Below, one piece after another: positions 11,911-24,136 of a stretch of 64,000 nt of DNA. The number at the start of each line of letters is the position of its first letter. Position 1 is the first letter of the stretch. Below the pieces are notes generated by a model, which saw nothing but the letters and a program-made list of their open reading frames with translations, ran no database searches and was not told the DNA's origin. Position numbers and translations under genes: made by a program. Origin of the DNA: Rhinopomastus cyanomelas (taxonomy: Eukaryota; Chordata; Aves; Bucerotiformes; Rhinopomastidae); contig VXBP01004071.1 in NCBI GenBank assembly GCA_013400115.1, forward strand, positions 602,965 to 666,964, read 5' to 3'.

Positions 11911-12322
11911 CCCCCTCTGAAGGGAGGTTGCAATCAGGTGGGGGTTGGGCTTTTATCCAAGGCACCCAGTGCTAGGATGAGAGGGCAGGGCCTGAAGCTG
12001 CCAGAGAAGGGTTAAGTTGGATGTTAGGAAGCCCTTCCTTATGGAAAGGGAGATGAGATCCTGGAGTGGACTGCCCAGGCAGGGTGGAGGACCCACCCCT
12101 AGAGAGGTTGAAGGACAGCCTGGCTGTGGCCCTTAGTGCCCTGGTCTGGCTGATGGGGTAATCACAGAACATTAGGGATTGGAAGGGACCTTGAAAGATG
12201 ATCTAGTCCAATTCCTCTGCCAAAGCGGGATCACCTAGACCAAGTCGCACAGGAGCATATCCAGGCTGGGCTGGATAAGTTCAGAGGGCTTTTCCACTCT
12301 CAATAATCCTGTGATTCTGTGA
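11911..12322 (+). mobile_element. CR1 LINE 3' fragment, group B, with nested CR1
   Basis: Host CR1 at 11911-12160 (gaagggaggttgcaatcagg, tggatgttaggaagcccttcc, gccctggtctggctgatgggg) and 12265-12322 (gataagttcagagggctttt to gtgattctgtgag). The middle is an antisense group A CR1. About 14 bases of host expected between the two parts are missing. Confidence 0.9.
12161..12264 (-). mobile_element. nested CR1 3' end (group A)
   Basis: Starts atcacagaacattagggatt and runs to aagtcgcacaggagcatatc, a classic reverse-complemented CR1 3' end of about 104 bases, inserted in the group B CR1 just after ctgatggggta. Confidence 0.9.
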
Positions 12323-13299
12323 GAAGCAAGAGGAACTTGTGTTAGTTGAAGTGAAGCCCTCAGACACAAGTTGGGCTTTGCTTTTTTATTCTTTTTCTTT
12401 CATGTTTGATTTGGCTTCTAATATATGGTTATATAATTTAACTAAATATTGAGAAGTATTAAGAAAATAGTTGTCAGTGGTGATTTGGGGATTGGTTTTA
12501 ACAAATTCTAACATGTTCAGTTTATTGTTTTGGGAAAGAACTTGCTGTCCCCGTGGCTGCAGTTTATGACAGGCAGCTCAGTGGGAGGAAAGGGTGAGCA
12601 AGCAGCAATCCATTGCAAACTAGGTCACATTCCCTGAACCCCTATGACCAGCAGTCATTAAGTCCAGTTGTTTAATTTTTCTTCCTTTTTGGTTGACCTG
12701 GAAGAGGCTGACAAAAGAGGAAGAACTTGTGGCTGGTTGGTTTTTTTGCCTGCAGGCAATTTACAGATAGTTTTTGCTGGATCTTAACAGACAAATCTTA
12801 TTTAAAATCCAACATGTACTTTCTCCTGGCCCCCCAAAGCCACAGCAGCCTTGCTAACAGGGCAGTGATGTTGCTTCTGACTAGATGAAGCTTTTACTGG
12901 AACAATGATTGGGTCACTCATGCCAAGAGGTGCATTTTTAATGAGGAACAGTGTTTCTTACATATTAGCTATGATTTGTCCTCCGTGGGTTTTTGGTTCT
13001 GTGTTCCATGAACATTGTGTGGTGTGGTGGTCATACTTGGCCTTAGGTTTCAGCTCAGAACTCGTTGCGTGCACCACACATGCATTTGGGATCCACATCC
13101 TTAGTTTAACGCATACTGAAGTATTTTCTGGTGTTTCAGGCTACTTTCGAGTAAGTAAGAAATACTTCTGTTAAATTTCCTACCACTAGTACCGATGTCT
13201 TTTTAGCTGGGAAAATTACTATTCAGGAAAGTTGTATCGCTGGGCATTAGGAGGACTGGATCATTAATATTTAACTGTGTTGGAAGTAGAGAGCACGGT
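12323..13299. other. unique AT-rich intronic sequence
   Basis: No gene or repeat recognised. Confidence 0.45.
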
Positions 13300-13505
13300 A
13301 ACAATAATAATAATTTGCACTTGCACAGCACATTTCTCCTGAGGATCTCAAAGCACTTTACAAACCATTTAATTAAGCCTTACTAAATCCCTCTGAGGTT
13401 TATTATTAGTCCCATTTTACAGATGGTTAAGCAAGGGCATAAAGAAGCTAAATGATTTGCCTAAATGAGTTAGTGGCAACAATAACCATGTACCTCAGGA
13501 GTCCC
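13300..13505 (-). mobile_element. ancient MIR-like CORE-SINE relic
   Basis: Diagnostic antisense MIR phrases appear in the expected order: atctcaaagcactttacaaa (13347-13366), tattattagtcccattttac then agatgg (13399-13424), gatttgcctaaa, agttagtggcaa and caggagtcccgacc. This is the layout of deeply conserved amniote MIR/CORE-SINE copies, so the insertion should pre-date birds. Confidence 0.8.
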
Positions 13506-15059
13506 GACCACATCTCTCTAACAAAGAAGGTATCAAGTGACCACAGTGTCTTGCCAGCAGCGAACAGAAGGGGAACAGCAGCTGTGCTCTGAAAGAAGGT
13601 GAAGTGTTTTGTTTGGGGTGGTTCTCTGAGGATGCTCTCTGGAAGGGCACGATGTTGTACTTTGTGTAGCTCCTCCACGAGATAATACAAGCAGACACTC
13701 ACCTTGGCCAAGGGACAGAAGGGGTTTGAGAACCCAAGATGTGGGAGCTAGAAGTGAGTCCTGGCTTTCCACTTGGCCGAGGGGGTAAGTTTCATCCCTT
13801 CATTCACCAGGGACATCTGCACTGCTCTGTTTTTGCTCTGTAAAAGATTGGTTCTTTCTTTATTCAGTACCACAGCCAGGAACTTATTTTGTCAAGGAAA
13901 GAAGTTCCTGCTGCTGGACTTAAAATTATTGACATCATTACCAGCTGCTTCTCCTCAGATGCCCAACAGGAAAGGCTGGTTTATCAAGATGTAAAGCGGA
14001 GCATGGAGGCGAGGGAGACTGGAGCTGAGAAACACTTAGGAGGGTGTTGGTGTACAAACGCATTAGATTATGGTTAAGCAGCTTATGGACATAAAAACAC
14101 ATTAGAACTTTACAGCACGCGATAAATTACGGGTTTGCCGCATTCACCGCCACAGCGTTAGGTAATTACATTCATTAATCTACTACTAAGAGCACATAAA
14201 GTTGCCTCCCAAATGATACCCAGTGCGCTTGTGCTCAGCTGGGAATGTGCTGAGAAGGGCCTCCCCTCCCCATGTCCTCCCTGCTCCTCACCGTTCTGCC
14301 TTGCACAGGAACTTCCTGATTGCGTGATGGTTCTTAGCACAACAGACTTTCCAACATATTGGTCTAAACATTTAGGACCCACAGTGGAAGAATTTCTGAT
14401 CATCTTGTCTCATACAGCTCCCTGCTGCTTCTGATAATCTCTAAGCAGTTATGGGCTCATCGCAATCATTTCATTAGGATGAAGCTGTTGCTCATTGCCC
14501 CGGGGTGATCCCTCTGTGCCCTGCCACCCAATATGAGCCACCCCTGTAACCATGAGCCTCAGCAGCTCATACTTGGCTGATGCTTACGTGGCCTCTGGTT
14601 GAGCATTTTGTGTTGAATGTTGTTCTGTGTAGAAATATTTCCTGCAGTTAGAGCAGGTTCTCAATTAGACAAATGAGAATTGACCACATTCATTAGAATT
14701 AAATTAGAATAACCCTATTAGTGTGCCTGTAGGTGGGATGTCTGTCCTGCTGACCTTTTGCTTCTCCTGCTTTGCGGGGGAAGGCTTTCTAGCTGTTCAC
14801 TTGAAGCTGAGCCATACTCTGTACTGCTGATTCCTTCTTGTTACTATTTTTGTTTTGAAAAACCCTTCATCAAGCTACTAACATAGATTCAGCAACCTCG
14901 TAAAAGCCTAAACATGTCCCCAAACCTGAGGAAAAAACCCTATTTAAGAAGCTACGATGAAGCTTTGAGTCCATTCAACTCCACCTTGGTCACTCGGAAA
15001 GCAGATTTGATTCTCTTTTGTTTATAAGATGTAAATTAATCTGATTACAAAAAAACCTA
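13506..15059. other. unique intronic sequence
   Basis: No repeat recognised. 14080-14210 and 14640-14720 are AT-rich with TAATTA-type motifs and are described as possible regulatory DNA. Confidence 0.45.
14080..14210. promoter_or_regulatory. candidate conserved noncoding block
   Basis: Repeat-free. TAATTA homeodomain core at 14163-14168 followed by cattcattaatctac, flanked by CpGs unusual for this intron (cacgcgataaattacgg, ttgccgcattcaccgcc). Regulatory function is inferred only from composition and intron context. Confidence 0.25.
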
Positions 15060-15197
15060 TGGAGGTGTTTAAAACCCGTCTGGATGTGTTCCTGTGCGAC
15101 TTGGTCTAGGTGATCCTGCTCTGACAGGGCAATTGGACTAGATGGTATTTTGAGGTCCCTTCCAGTCCCTAATGTTCAGTGATTCTGGATTTCTGTG
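15060..15197 (+). mobile_element. CR1 3' fragment, group A
   Basis: ggaggtgtttaaaacccgtc, gttcctgtgcgacttggtct, ggtgatcctgctctgacagg, then cttccagtccctaatgttca and gtgattctg: the last 138 bases of a group A CR1. Confidence 0.9.
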
Positions 15198-18169
15198 ACA
15201 AGTCAAAAGGAGCAGAAGATTTGTAAGGATTACCCACTGTGGGGATTGTCAGCTCTTTAATTGTTTTTCAGTTGCTGATTGCCTCTCAAATCAAGATCAT
15301 CTTTACATCCCTGTGACAAAGAGCTGTGGAAGCTACCTGGGTTGCTGGAGTCGGAGCAGCCGTTCCGTGAGACAGTGACAGATGCTTAATCACACGACAG
15401 TCTTCAGTGAAAGACATTCATCTGTTTGCTAAATAGATGTAGTTTCAGTGACACTTGAGCACTCCAGTTCCTAGGGAATTTCTTTGTCATTACTGACAAA
15501 TTTATTATCTTGACCACTAAATTAATAAAACACAGAGCACACAGCAACCGCTTTGTGAGGGGAAGTGATTTTTCTTGGGTGCCGCAGAGACCCCTCCAGC
15601 TCCATGTCTTGAGTTGTCATGACCCTATTGCCTTGGGAAGCAATGAAGGTGGACAAAAGAAAGTCCAGCATCTCTTAACTGTGGGACAGGACAGGAGGAA
15701 CTCATCTGGCAGGGATGAGCCTCCCACCGGCAGTGACTTGCTTTGATGCCCCTTGCTCAGCTGTAGTTTACTGCTCTCAATGAGACATGAACCCCTTTGG
15801 CCCATCACGCAGACGTAAGCTGCCTCTTGGTCTCTGAAACACTTTGGTGTCAGCACCAACACGCTGCTCATTGACATAGGGCAGAGCTGTAGTAATGGCC
15901 TTTGCTCCCGAGAGAGCAGAGTTGCAGGGAAACAACGGCCTGGTAAATCACATCTGACACTGTGTTTGCCTGTTACCTGCTGGGCTTCAGCCCACCTTGA
16001 GACACACTGAGATACACAGCTGTGTTCCTGGGGGCTTCGCCTCCCTTTTCCCGCAACTAAGCATCAGGACATCCCAAATCCTGGTTTCCAGGGGCAGTTC
16101 ATCTCCCCATGGCCAGGCAGCAGCAGGAAGAGACAATAAGGAATGGGGATCAAGGGAGGATGTCAAGCCAGAAGGATGTTGTCAGAGCTGGATGTTTAAT
16201 GTCACATGCAGCTGCTAACCTGGTCCTTGCCCTCCTGACAAAGCAGCTGCCAGTTTGGGTTAGTGTCAGAGTCGTGGAGCTGAGCAGTTTGCCAGCCCTC
16301 ATGTATTGCTGATGCCATCTGTGTCATCTGCGGAGCATCCCACAAAGCACATGGGGAAAGCCACAAACATGGGCTCTCTCCTAGAGCTGGAGCACCACGG
16401 CGAGTCCTCGCTTGCCTCGCTCGCACACACAGTCTCTGAGCTCACATAACACCGAGTGCTTTCCCACTCTGCTCAGGCGTTCGCTGGCTTAATTGTGTGA
16501 TGGTATTGATGTAAAATTTAACAGCCACTGTGCGTATTGACGATGGCTTCCTTGGCTGCCGCTAGAACATGCTGTGCCATTGCCCTGCTATTCATTTAGC
16601 TGTTTTGGTCCATTTATTAGATATTACACAGATTTTCCTTTTCTGGACAGAGCTAGTAGTGATTGCTGCAGTGGAAACCTATAGGGAATGACTCTAATCT
16701 AGTTTCTGGGGATTTGTTTATTTGGGCAGCGCATGCTGGGCTAATTTCAGGGTGTGTGTTCCATGGTATCTTTTCTATCCACAACTGAAGTTTTAATGAG
16801 GGGATGTAGTACTTAGACAGCAGTTGGGTTTTTTTTCCCTCCTCTTTTTATTTCTCCCCTAAAAAGCAGCAAAAGCAAAATTGGGTCAGTCAGTATTTAT
16901 TGGCAAATTAGTGTTCATGAAGACTTCCTTTTCCTTGTTCTTTTCTAGAGCTGGGAGAAGCAAGGTTTCACATAATGCGTCTGGGGTTTTGCAAAGTGCA
17001 CCAGGGATAGCTGAGCCTCTTTAGGAAGTGGCCAAGCCCCTCTAAGTCAGTAAAAATTCAATTCATGGCAGTTGATGAGGAATTTTGGGGTGTTTTTGGT
17101 TTTGGGTGGTTTCTCTGCTCTTGGATTGTCACATTTCCTTTGGGGTGTTTATCATGCTTTATTGAGCTTTCGGTGGAGGTGATGGCTGGGAAACAGCCTT
17201 CCTCTGAAAAATGGGCTGGAAAAAAGCATCCGGGAAGCTGCTGTTCCCCAACCTGTTTGCTTGTTGGATGTAGACCCTTAAGGGAGTGTGTTGTGACCAT
17301 TTTGGAAAGCCACAGAAGCAAGAAGATGTTCAAAATGTCTCAAAGCTGAGGTTGCCATTGGTTATTACTCTGCATCTGGCCTTCTGTGCACTCACGGGCT
17401 CCCGCTCCTCCCCTTCCTCCCCCTTCTTTCCTGCTGTGACTTGAGGTTTTGGTCCTCAAAACCAGGCCAACCACATTATTACCGTGCAGATGGCAATAAT
17501 CTCTGTGTGTGATTCTGATAACAGATCTCAGGGCGCAGCAGGGTCTGGGAAACTCCAGCTCTGTTGCAGGGGTGGATCACATCCCAGAAGAACAGTGTCT
17601 GAATTTAGAGGCTGTTTCTCTCTGCACAACTGGCCCAATTCTCATTTCTTTTTCTGGACCTCCAGTTCTATTTCTTACGCCAGGGGTACTGTGCTGCTGG
17701 TGCTCCTGGCTTTTTGTGCTTGGAATTGCAATTTTGGGGAGGAAGAGAACATCAGAGCCTTTTGCACGGTGCTGTGGCAGCCTATTTAAGGAAAGGTCTG
17801 AGTGTCTCGACCTGGGGAGGGAGCTGGGCTAAGCCAGAAGGAAAGGAGAGGCAGGAAGGCTGGGAAATGTCTCAGAGCATGGAACAAGTTTTTAGCAAGG
17901 ATCATCAAGAATGTAAAAAAGGAGGAAAAAAATCTGAATGAGGCAAAGACTGCCATGGAAGGAAAGCATAAAACGTTGTGTTGAAAGCCTGCAGAGCCCT
18001 AAGGATCCCATAACTGTCCTGAGCAGAAGTGTGGTGAGAGGACTGAATCCTGCTCAGCCTTAAAGAAATGGGCAAAGCAACAAAATGCTTTTGCTCCTCT
18101 ATCAGGAGGCAATGATGGGTGTCTAGGTGAGGTTTAATGCTCTCAGCAATTCTTTGAAGCTTATGTTTT
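15198..18169. other. CR1-free unique intronic sequence
   Basis: Left part of the longest CR1-free interval in the window (15198-22869). No gene recognised. ORFs of about 100 codons near 17484-17832 have no family resemblance. Confidence 0.5.
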
Positions 18170-18640
18170 CACACTGTAGTCATTCTCTTCAGTCAGACAT
18201 CCCTGCTGCCTGTTAAGTAAACACAGAAGGCATAGATTATCAGTTAAGAGTATCGACAGCATTTCAAGTGCTATCAGAGAACATTTAATTCAGTTTAATT
18301 TTGTGATAAATCTCATGTTTAATCCTCTGGTTGCTCTGTAATCATGTCTCTATTGATCCTTGCTGAATGACTGCGTGCGGTTTAATAAACTTTGCCATTA
18401 ACCTCAGCTTTCCAGAGCGGGAGATTGATTCCAGTATCAAATCCGATGGAACCAATAAGCACCTGAACATCATTAAATCTGTCCATTATAAACCATTTGC
18501 ATTTAGATCAAAGTAAAAGTGTGGAGGTGAATTTGTGGCTTATTAGAGAAAGAGTTTGCAATTGGAAAGTCTCAGTCTGTCCGTCAAAATCAGATGCAAT
18601 TTTCAGCCTGCCTGATTCGAGCTGACACCTCCTTTCATTT
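18170..18640. promoter_or_regulatory. candidate conserved enhancer-like block
   Basis: About 470 repeat-free bases dense in AT-rich developmental factor motifs: a perfect octamer ATTTGCAT at 18495-18502 (POU factors), ATCAAAG at 18507-18513 (TCF/LEF core), and repeated taatc/tttaat-type cores. It sits centrally in the longest CR1-free interval. AUTS2 introns are known for embryonic enhancers; the assignment here is inference. Confidence 0.35.
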
Positions 18641-19825
18641 CTTATTTCTCAAATCCGTCTTTCATCCTATTGAGCGACCTCCTTCCCTCTTTTCCCAGCC
18701 ATAATTATATCCTTTAATTTATTCCATCTGTTTTCACTCCAGGCATTTGTTTAGCCCAGGCTTTTGAGGTCAGTTCTGCCTCATAATAAAACTACAGTTT
18801 GTGTGTCTTTTCAAAGTGCTGGTTTGGATTTTCTGTCCTGAACCTCTTTTATAAGGAGCACCCTAGTTAGAGGGTACGTAGGGTGTCCTTTGGAATGGGG
18901 GACAGCTTATGGAATTGGAAAAATAGTGATGACCTCTAATTCATGCTTACAGAGCCTGTTCCCATTGCTTCTCACAGGGGCTGTCTCGCATACTCTGCAT
19001 TCATTCAGATAGGAAGGGTGTGGAGGAGCACTGCTTGCACAGGGACTAAATACCAGCTGAACTGCATCAAAATGGACTGTCTGCGTTCCTTGTGACTGAG
19101 GACTTGTGACTTGTGACCAACACAACCTTGTGACTGTTGGTGGCCTTGGGAGCATCTGTGTAATACAACTCCATGATGTGGGGATGTTGGGTAGGCAGAT
19201 GGTCCCTCCAAACAGAGTGAGTCTGACTCATGGGAAGAAAGAGGGACTGGTGCAGACTGACAAGATCCAGTCTCTTGTGCAGTTTTGCTGTTTGGAGTTT
19301 TGTCAGAGCAGCATTACCCTTCCATAGCAGCTAGTAGGAGATGAACAAGAACTGTGGGGAGCTCAGAAGGGAAACTCCCTGCAGTCTGTTCTTCCCTTTC
19401 CTCTCACTCCTCATTCCCATGCAGGTGTCAGAAGCTCTCAACCTGCAGGAGAACTGAGAGTCTTTATTGATTTCAAAGGCTGTAGTTTGAGTTGAGAGAT
19501 TTTTTGATGGGGGAAGGTGAGCATGAGAATGCTCGTGGTGGAGCAGAGGCACCAGCTCAGGAGGAGGATGTGAGTAGCCAATAATAAGCAAGGAGAAGAC
19601 TGATCCTTTCAGAGTGAGGCAGAGATCAAGAGTTTATCTGGAATTAAGATGAATATGGAAGGGGAAAGGCTGTGTCTCTTCTGTGTTAGGAAGGAGAACG
19701 GGACATGAATGGGAAGAGAAGACATGAGTCCACACCACCTTTGCAGCATCTTGTCTTCCCTAAGCACTTGTGCAGCCCCTTTGTTCCTGTGGTGCCTGCT
19801 CCATTTGCCTCACTCAATATTTAGC
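18641..19825. other. unique intronic sequence
   Basis: No repeat or gene recognised, apart from a cluster of four ttgtgac-like words near 19088-19135. Confidence 0.45.
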
Positions 19826-19985
19826 AGTATGAAGCACAGATGACGTAGGATGTAGTTCTGCTTCCATTTTACAGATGAGCACTGTTGCATGGAAGGGCTA
19901 AAAGCCCAAATTCACAGAGCCATTTATTTCCTTTGGAAAGCCAGTCAATGGGAATTAAATAGTATTAGACCCCTGAATACCCTCT
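19826..19985 (-). mobile_element. probable ancient MIR-like SINE relic
   Basis: ttccattttacagatgagca (19863-19882), then ggctaaaag, cccaaattcacagagcc and agtcaatgggaattaaatag follow the order of an antisense MIR. More decayed than the copy at 13300. Confidence 0.5.
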
Positions 19986-22869
19986 TTGTGGATTGGGGCT
20001 TAGTGTTCTGCTGCATGTCACCGAGACAGAGTCACTGGAAGATGAGGAATTTCAACATTACGGCTCCAAGTACCCCTGTTAATAACTTCCCATCGCAGTC
20101 CAGCCAGCTCTAATCCTGTGCCTGGCAGGGTACAAGTTGTGATAAGATCAGACAGGAGAGATTTGGATACCGGCACCAACCAAGCAGCTTACAAAACAAC
20201 TCTTTAACAGGAAAGGTTTCCTTCCAAGCGCGGGCTGATTCCTGCTTACGGTTTCCAATTCTCTTCAACGCATTCCGCAGCTCTCGAGAGATGCATTGCA
20301 GAGCTTTATCTGCTTTCTGCTCCAGGCAAGTTTTTGCAGAGAGACAGCAGTTGGGATGCTTTCTACAGAAGAAATGGTTACGAGTTCAGTCGAGACAGCC
20401 GGCTGTACCATACAGCGTGGTCTGAATACAAGTATTGCTCAAGCAGTATGATTCACAGTTTCTGTAACTCCTCGCAAGTTTGCCGAAGGCATTAGCAAAG
20501 CTCTTGACTTGAGATGTTCTGTTTTGGAGACGGATCCCCTGACTGTGCATCCTGACCGAGTGAAATTTGTAGCTTCTAGGTAGCTATAAACGCGAAATAT
20601 TGCAGAAATTGCTTTGCCAGCCCCTGAATAGCCCTGAATATTGGATGACAGTTCAGTTTTGAAAGATCTCTTTGCAAAGCAGCTTAAAAACACCGAACGC
20701 TTGCAGAAGACGTCGTATTTTCAGGGAGCACAAATGCAAAGGAAATTGTCTTTGGCGTATGAGGTAGTTTTGCAGGGTCTGTGCCTTGTAATGAAAGTAA
20801 AGGAAGTCATTGTCTCTGGTTTCCCCTGTTTATTTATTCCTGCTGTACTCTGTGACCATTACCTGGAGCCTCCACAGTCTAGATGCAGCATGGAAGAACT
20901 GTTTCCCCTCCTACGAGCTGCTGAATGCGCGTGATGGGTTTTTAGGTGGTGCCACAGACATGGGAGCATCCAGTAGGCTAAAGCTGTAGCAGATGCTTTG
21001 TTGCAAGGCTGCGATGCATTAGCGGACGCAGAGCAATAAAGATACCTGTGTGGCAGTTACCCAGTGGGTCTGAGCCTTTGCATTTGGTACAGTGGCTCAT
21101 ACCTTTGTAAAGTAACAGCAAACTACCTCTGCTGTTTATTTCATCTGTGTTTGCCTACAAGGACTCTTGAGATAGGAGCAACTTCCATCTACTTTGTAAG
21201 CGGTGTGAAGGATGAGGCAATGATAAATCTTGTCTGTTATGCTAAGCTGCGCTTCTGAACTGCAGAGAGGGGGATTTGCCAATGATCAGCGCTGTACAAG
21301 GATGTAATCCCTCTGGTTTTTTGATCATCAAATTTATCTTCACTGTATCTGTTTCCTAGGGGAAGAATAAGCCAGCAAATGGAAAGGTTACGTATTGCTC
21401 TATTGCTTAAACTTTTTTCTTTACTGTTTTTTTTTCAGCCTGGATGCTAGAGAGAGGCTTCTTTAGCAGGTGGAACTGTTGTTTCTTTCACCCCCCACCC
21501 CTGTAATTGCTCAAAGGTTCTGATCTTTTTCCTTATGGAGAGTTTTACCCAGCTCACCCTAAGTGATGCAGTCATCTGGTCCTAAGCTCTCCTTCTCTCT
21601 CTCCCCCAGCCTTATTTTCTAATCACTGTTCTTTCATTCTAAAATCTGCCTTCATCAGTCTTTTGTGTGAGGTGGTGTGCCACATGCCAAGAACAGGGGT
21701 AGAGTTAAGTGCTTCCCAGAGAAGAAGAGAGAAAATCAAGAGGAATAGGAGACAGTAAGAGCTTAGGAGATGGAAAAGCTGGTGTGTTAAGTGGTTTGAC
21801 TTCTTGACCCACAAGATGGAAAAGAGTTGTTTCAAAACAGACTTTTGTTTTGAAAAGCCAATAGTTATAACCCATCCTTGTGTGGAGGGGTTTGGGTTTG
21901 GTTAAAATATCTGCAAGTTGGAGCATTTACCATCTGTTGTAACCCATGAGTCGTAGTTCCAATTCTGTCCTTTTACCAGCTTATTCCTGTTTTGCTTCTT
22001 CAAAGAGCTGGAGGGTTGTCCTGGTGCTCACAGTGCAGAGTGATGCCTCTGGTGTCCCCTCGTGCCTTGTAAGGCTTCATTGTGATACTGAAATAAACGA
22101 CTAGGGTGTTTCCATCTCTCCCTGCTCAGCACAGCTTCCCAGTTGTTTTGACCAGAGTTATCCCAAGGTGGTTTCTTTGTCTCCACTGCTGAAGAGCTGA
22201 TTTTCTGCTCCAGCCCTGAGGCACAGCAGCAAAGCAAACCTCTCCCATGCTGTCCTGTCTCTGTTCCCTTGTGTGGCCATGACATTTCAGTGAGCACTGA
22301 GAGACCTTTCGAGCGCGTTGGACTTTCCTGGTGCTGCACCGCCGTTCCCCAAGACACGGGAGTACAGAGGTGTTTCTGATTTGATTTACAAACCATCATA
22401 CATCTTTTATGAACGCTGAGTGCAGTGCTAATGAATGGAGCCACTGTGAGAGCCTGCAGGCTGCAGTCATCTGTTCAGCCCTAGTCCCAGAATCGTGGGG
22501 AGGAGAGCTCTGTAAGCCCACATCCATTTACTCTAACCCTACCAATAAGGGAGGATACCCTTTAAATGTAAGATTTATTGGCCCACTAACTCCTTGGCCT
22601 CCCAACGGAAGTGCCGTCTGAATTATTCATCCAACACCATATGTCCATGGAGAGGGAAGGAGCCCACGGTCAGCTTCATGCCAAAGGCTCTGCTGGAGGG
22701 AAATATGACTTCAGTGCAGAAATCTCCTGGTAAAGTTGGCTTAATGTGGGGTGAAAATGAAGGACCGGTGCTTTTGGAAACAAACAAATTTAAAGAGGAA
22801 CATGTTCTTTAAGGAAGCAGTGTGATTTGGCCCCGAGATGGCAACAACAGTGGTGAGAGCAACGAGACT
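19986..22869. other. CR1-free unique intronic sequence
   Basis: No gene or interspersed repeat recognised. A 138-codon antisense ORF at 22028-22444 shows no family features. Confidence 0.45.
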
Positions 22870-24136
22870 ACTGAAGAGACTGGATGAGGAGAGGCTGAGG
22901 GAGCTGGGGGTGTTTAGCCTGGAAAAGAGGAGACTCAGGGGTGACCTTCTCCCTCTCTACAACTCCCTGAAGGGGGGTTGTAGTCAAGTGGGAGTTGGGC
23001 TCTTTTCTCAGGCAACTGGCGCCAGCACAAGAGGGCAGGACCTGAAGCTGCCAGGGGAGGGTTAGGTTGGATGTTAAGAAGCCCTTCCTCATAGAAAGGG
23101 TGATTGACACTGGAATGGACTGCTCAGGGCAGTAATGGAGTCCTTGTCTCTGGAGATGTTTAAGGACAGCATGGCTGTGACCTTTAGTGCCCTGCCTGAT
23201 GGAGTAATCACAGAATCACTCTGGTTGGAAAAGACCCCTGGGATCATTGAGTCCAACCATCTACCCTACCTTAAAAGTTCACCCCTAAACCATATCCCTC
23301 AACACCTCATCCAGACCATCTTTAAACACATCCAGAGATGGCAAATCAAACAGCAGCCTGGGAATCCCACTCCAGTGCCTGACCACCCTTTGTGTGAAAA
23401 AATTCTTCTTAATGTCTAGTCTAAACTTACCCTGTTGTAACTTGAACCCATTCCCTCTTGTTCTATCACTAGTTGCTTGTTAGAAGAGACCAGCACGAAC
23501 CTCTCCACCACGTCCTTTCAGATAGTTGTAGAGTGATGAGGTCTCCTCTCAGCCTCCTCTTCTTCAAACTAAAGACCCCCAGCTCTTTAAGTCTTTCCAT
23601 TGCCCTCCTCTGCACCTGCTCTAGCACCTCTACATCTCTCTTGTATTGAGGTGCCCAGAACCGGGCGCAATACTCAAGGTATGGTCTCACCAGTGCCCAA
23701 TACAGGGGGACGAAAACCTCCCTACTCCTGCTGGCCACACTATTTCTAATACGAGCCAGGATGCCATTGGCCTTCTTGGCCGCCTGGGCACACTGTGGGC
23801 TCATATTCATCTTCCTGTCTATTAGAAGCCCCGGGTCAGTCTCTGCCAGATGGCTCTCCAGCCACACCTCCCCAAGCCTGTAGCATTGTAGGGTGTTGTT
23901 GTGGCCCAAGTGCAGGACCTGGCACTTGCCCTTATTGAAGCTCCTGCCATTAATATTGGCCCATTGTTCCAATCTATTCAAGTCTCTGTGAAGAGCCTCC
24001 CTACCCTCTGCCAGATGAACACTTCCACCTAACTTGGTGTCATCTGCAAACTTGTTAATGATACTCTCGATGTTAGGTCATGAGCTGGCCTGGATGAGCT
24101 CAGAGGGCTTTTCAAGCCTCAATGATTCTGTGATCC
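22870..24136 (+). mobile_element. CR1 LINE 3' fragment, group B, split by an 864-bp CR1
   Basis: Host parts are 22870-23206 (gaggagaggctgagggagct to cctgcctgatggagta) and 24071-24136 (tgttaggtcatgagctggcc to gattctgtgatcc). Joined, they give the normal group B 3' end (compare 7330-7833), with a divergent antisense CR1 between. Confidence 0.92.
23207..24070 (-). mobile_element. nested CR1 LINE with reverse-transcriptase fragment
   Basis: Antisense 5'-truncated CR1 of 864 bp. Read on the minus strand it begins IESIINKFADDTKLGG, containing the FADD catalytic box of the LINE reverse transcriptase (here from about 24033), and continues through KCQVLHLGHN and LVRPYLEYCARFWAP to KRRLRGDL. An open frame of about 170 codons survives at 23469-23981 with intact frame upstream to the truncation point. 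Further 3' the frame decays. The 3' end (left side) is atcacagaatcactctggtt, a different subfamily from group A. It is dead for retrotransposition since most of the RT, the endonuclease and ORF1 are absent. Confidence 0.92.
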
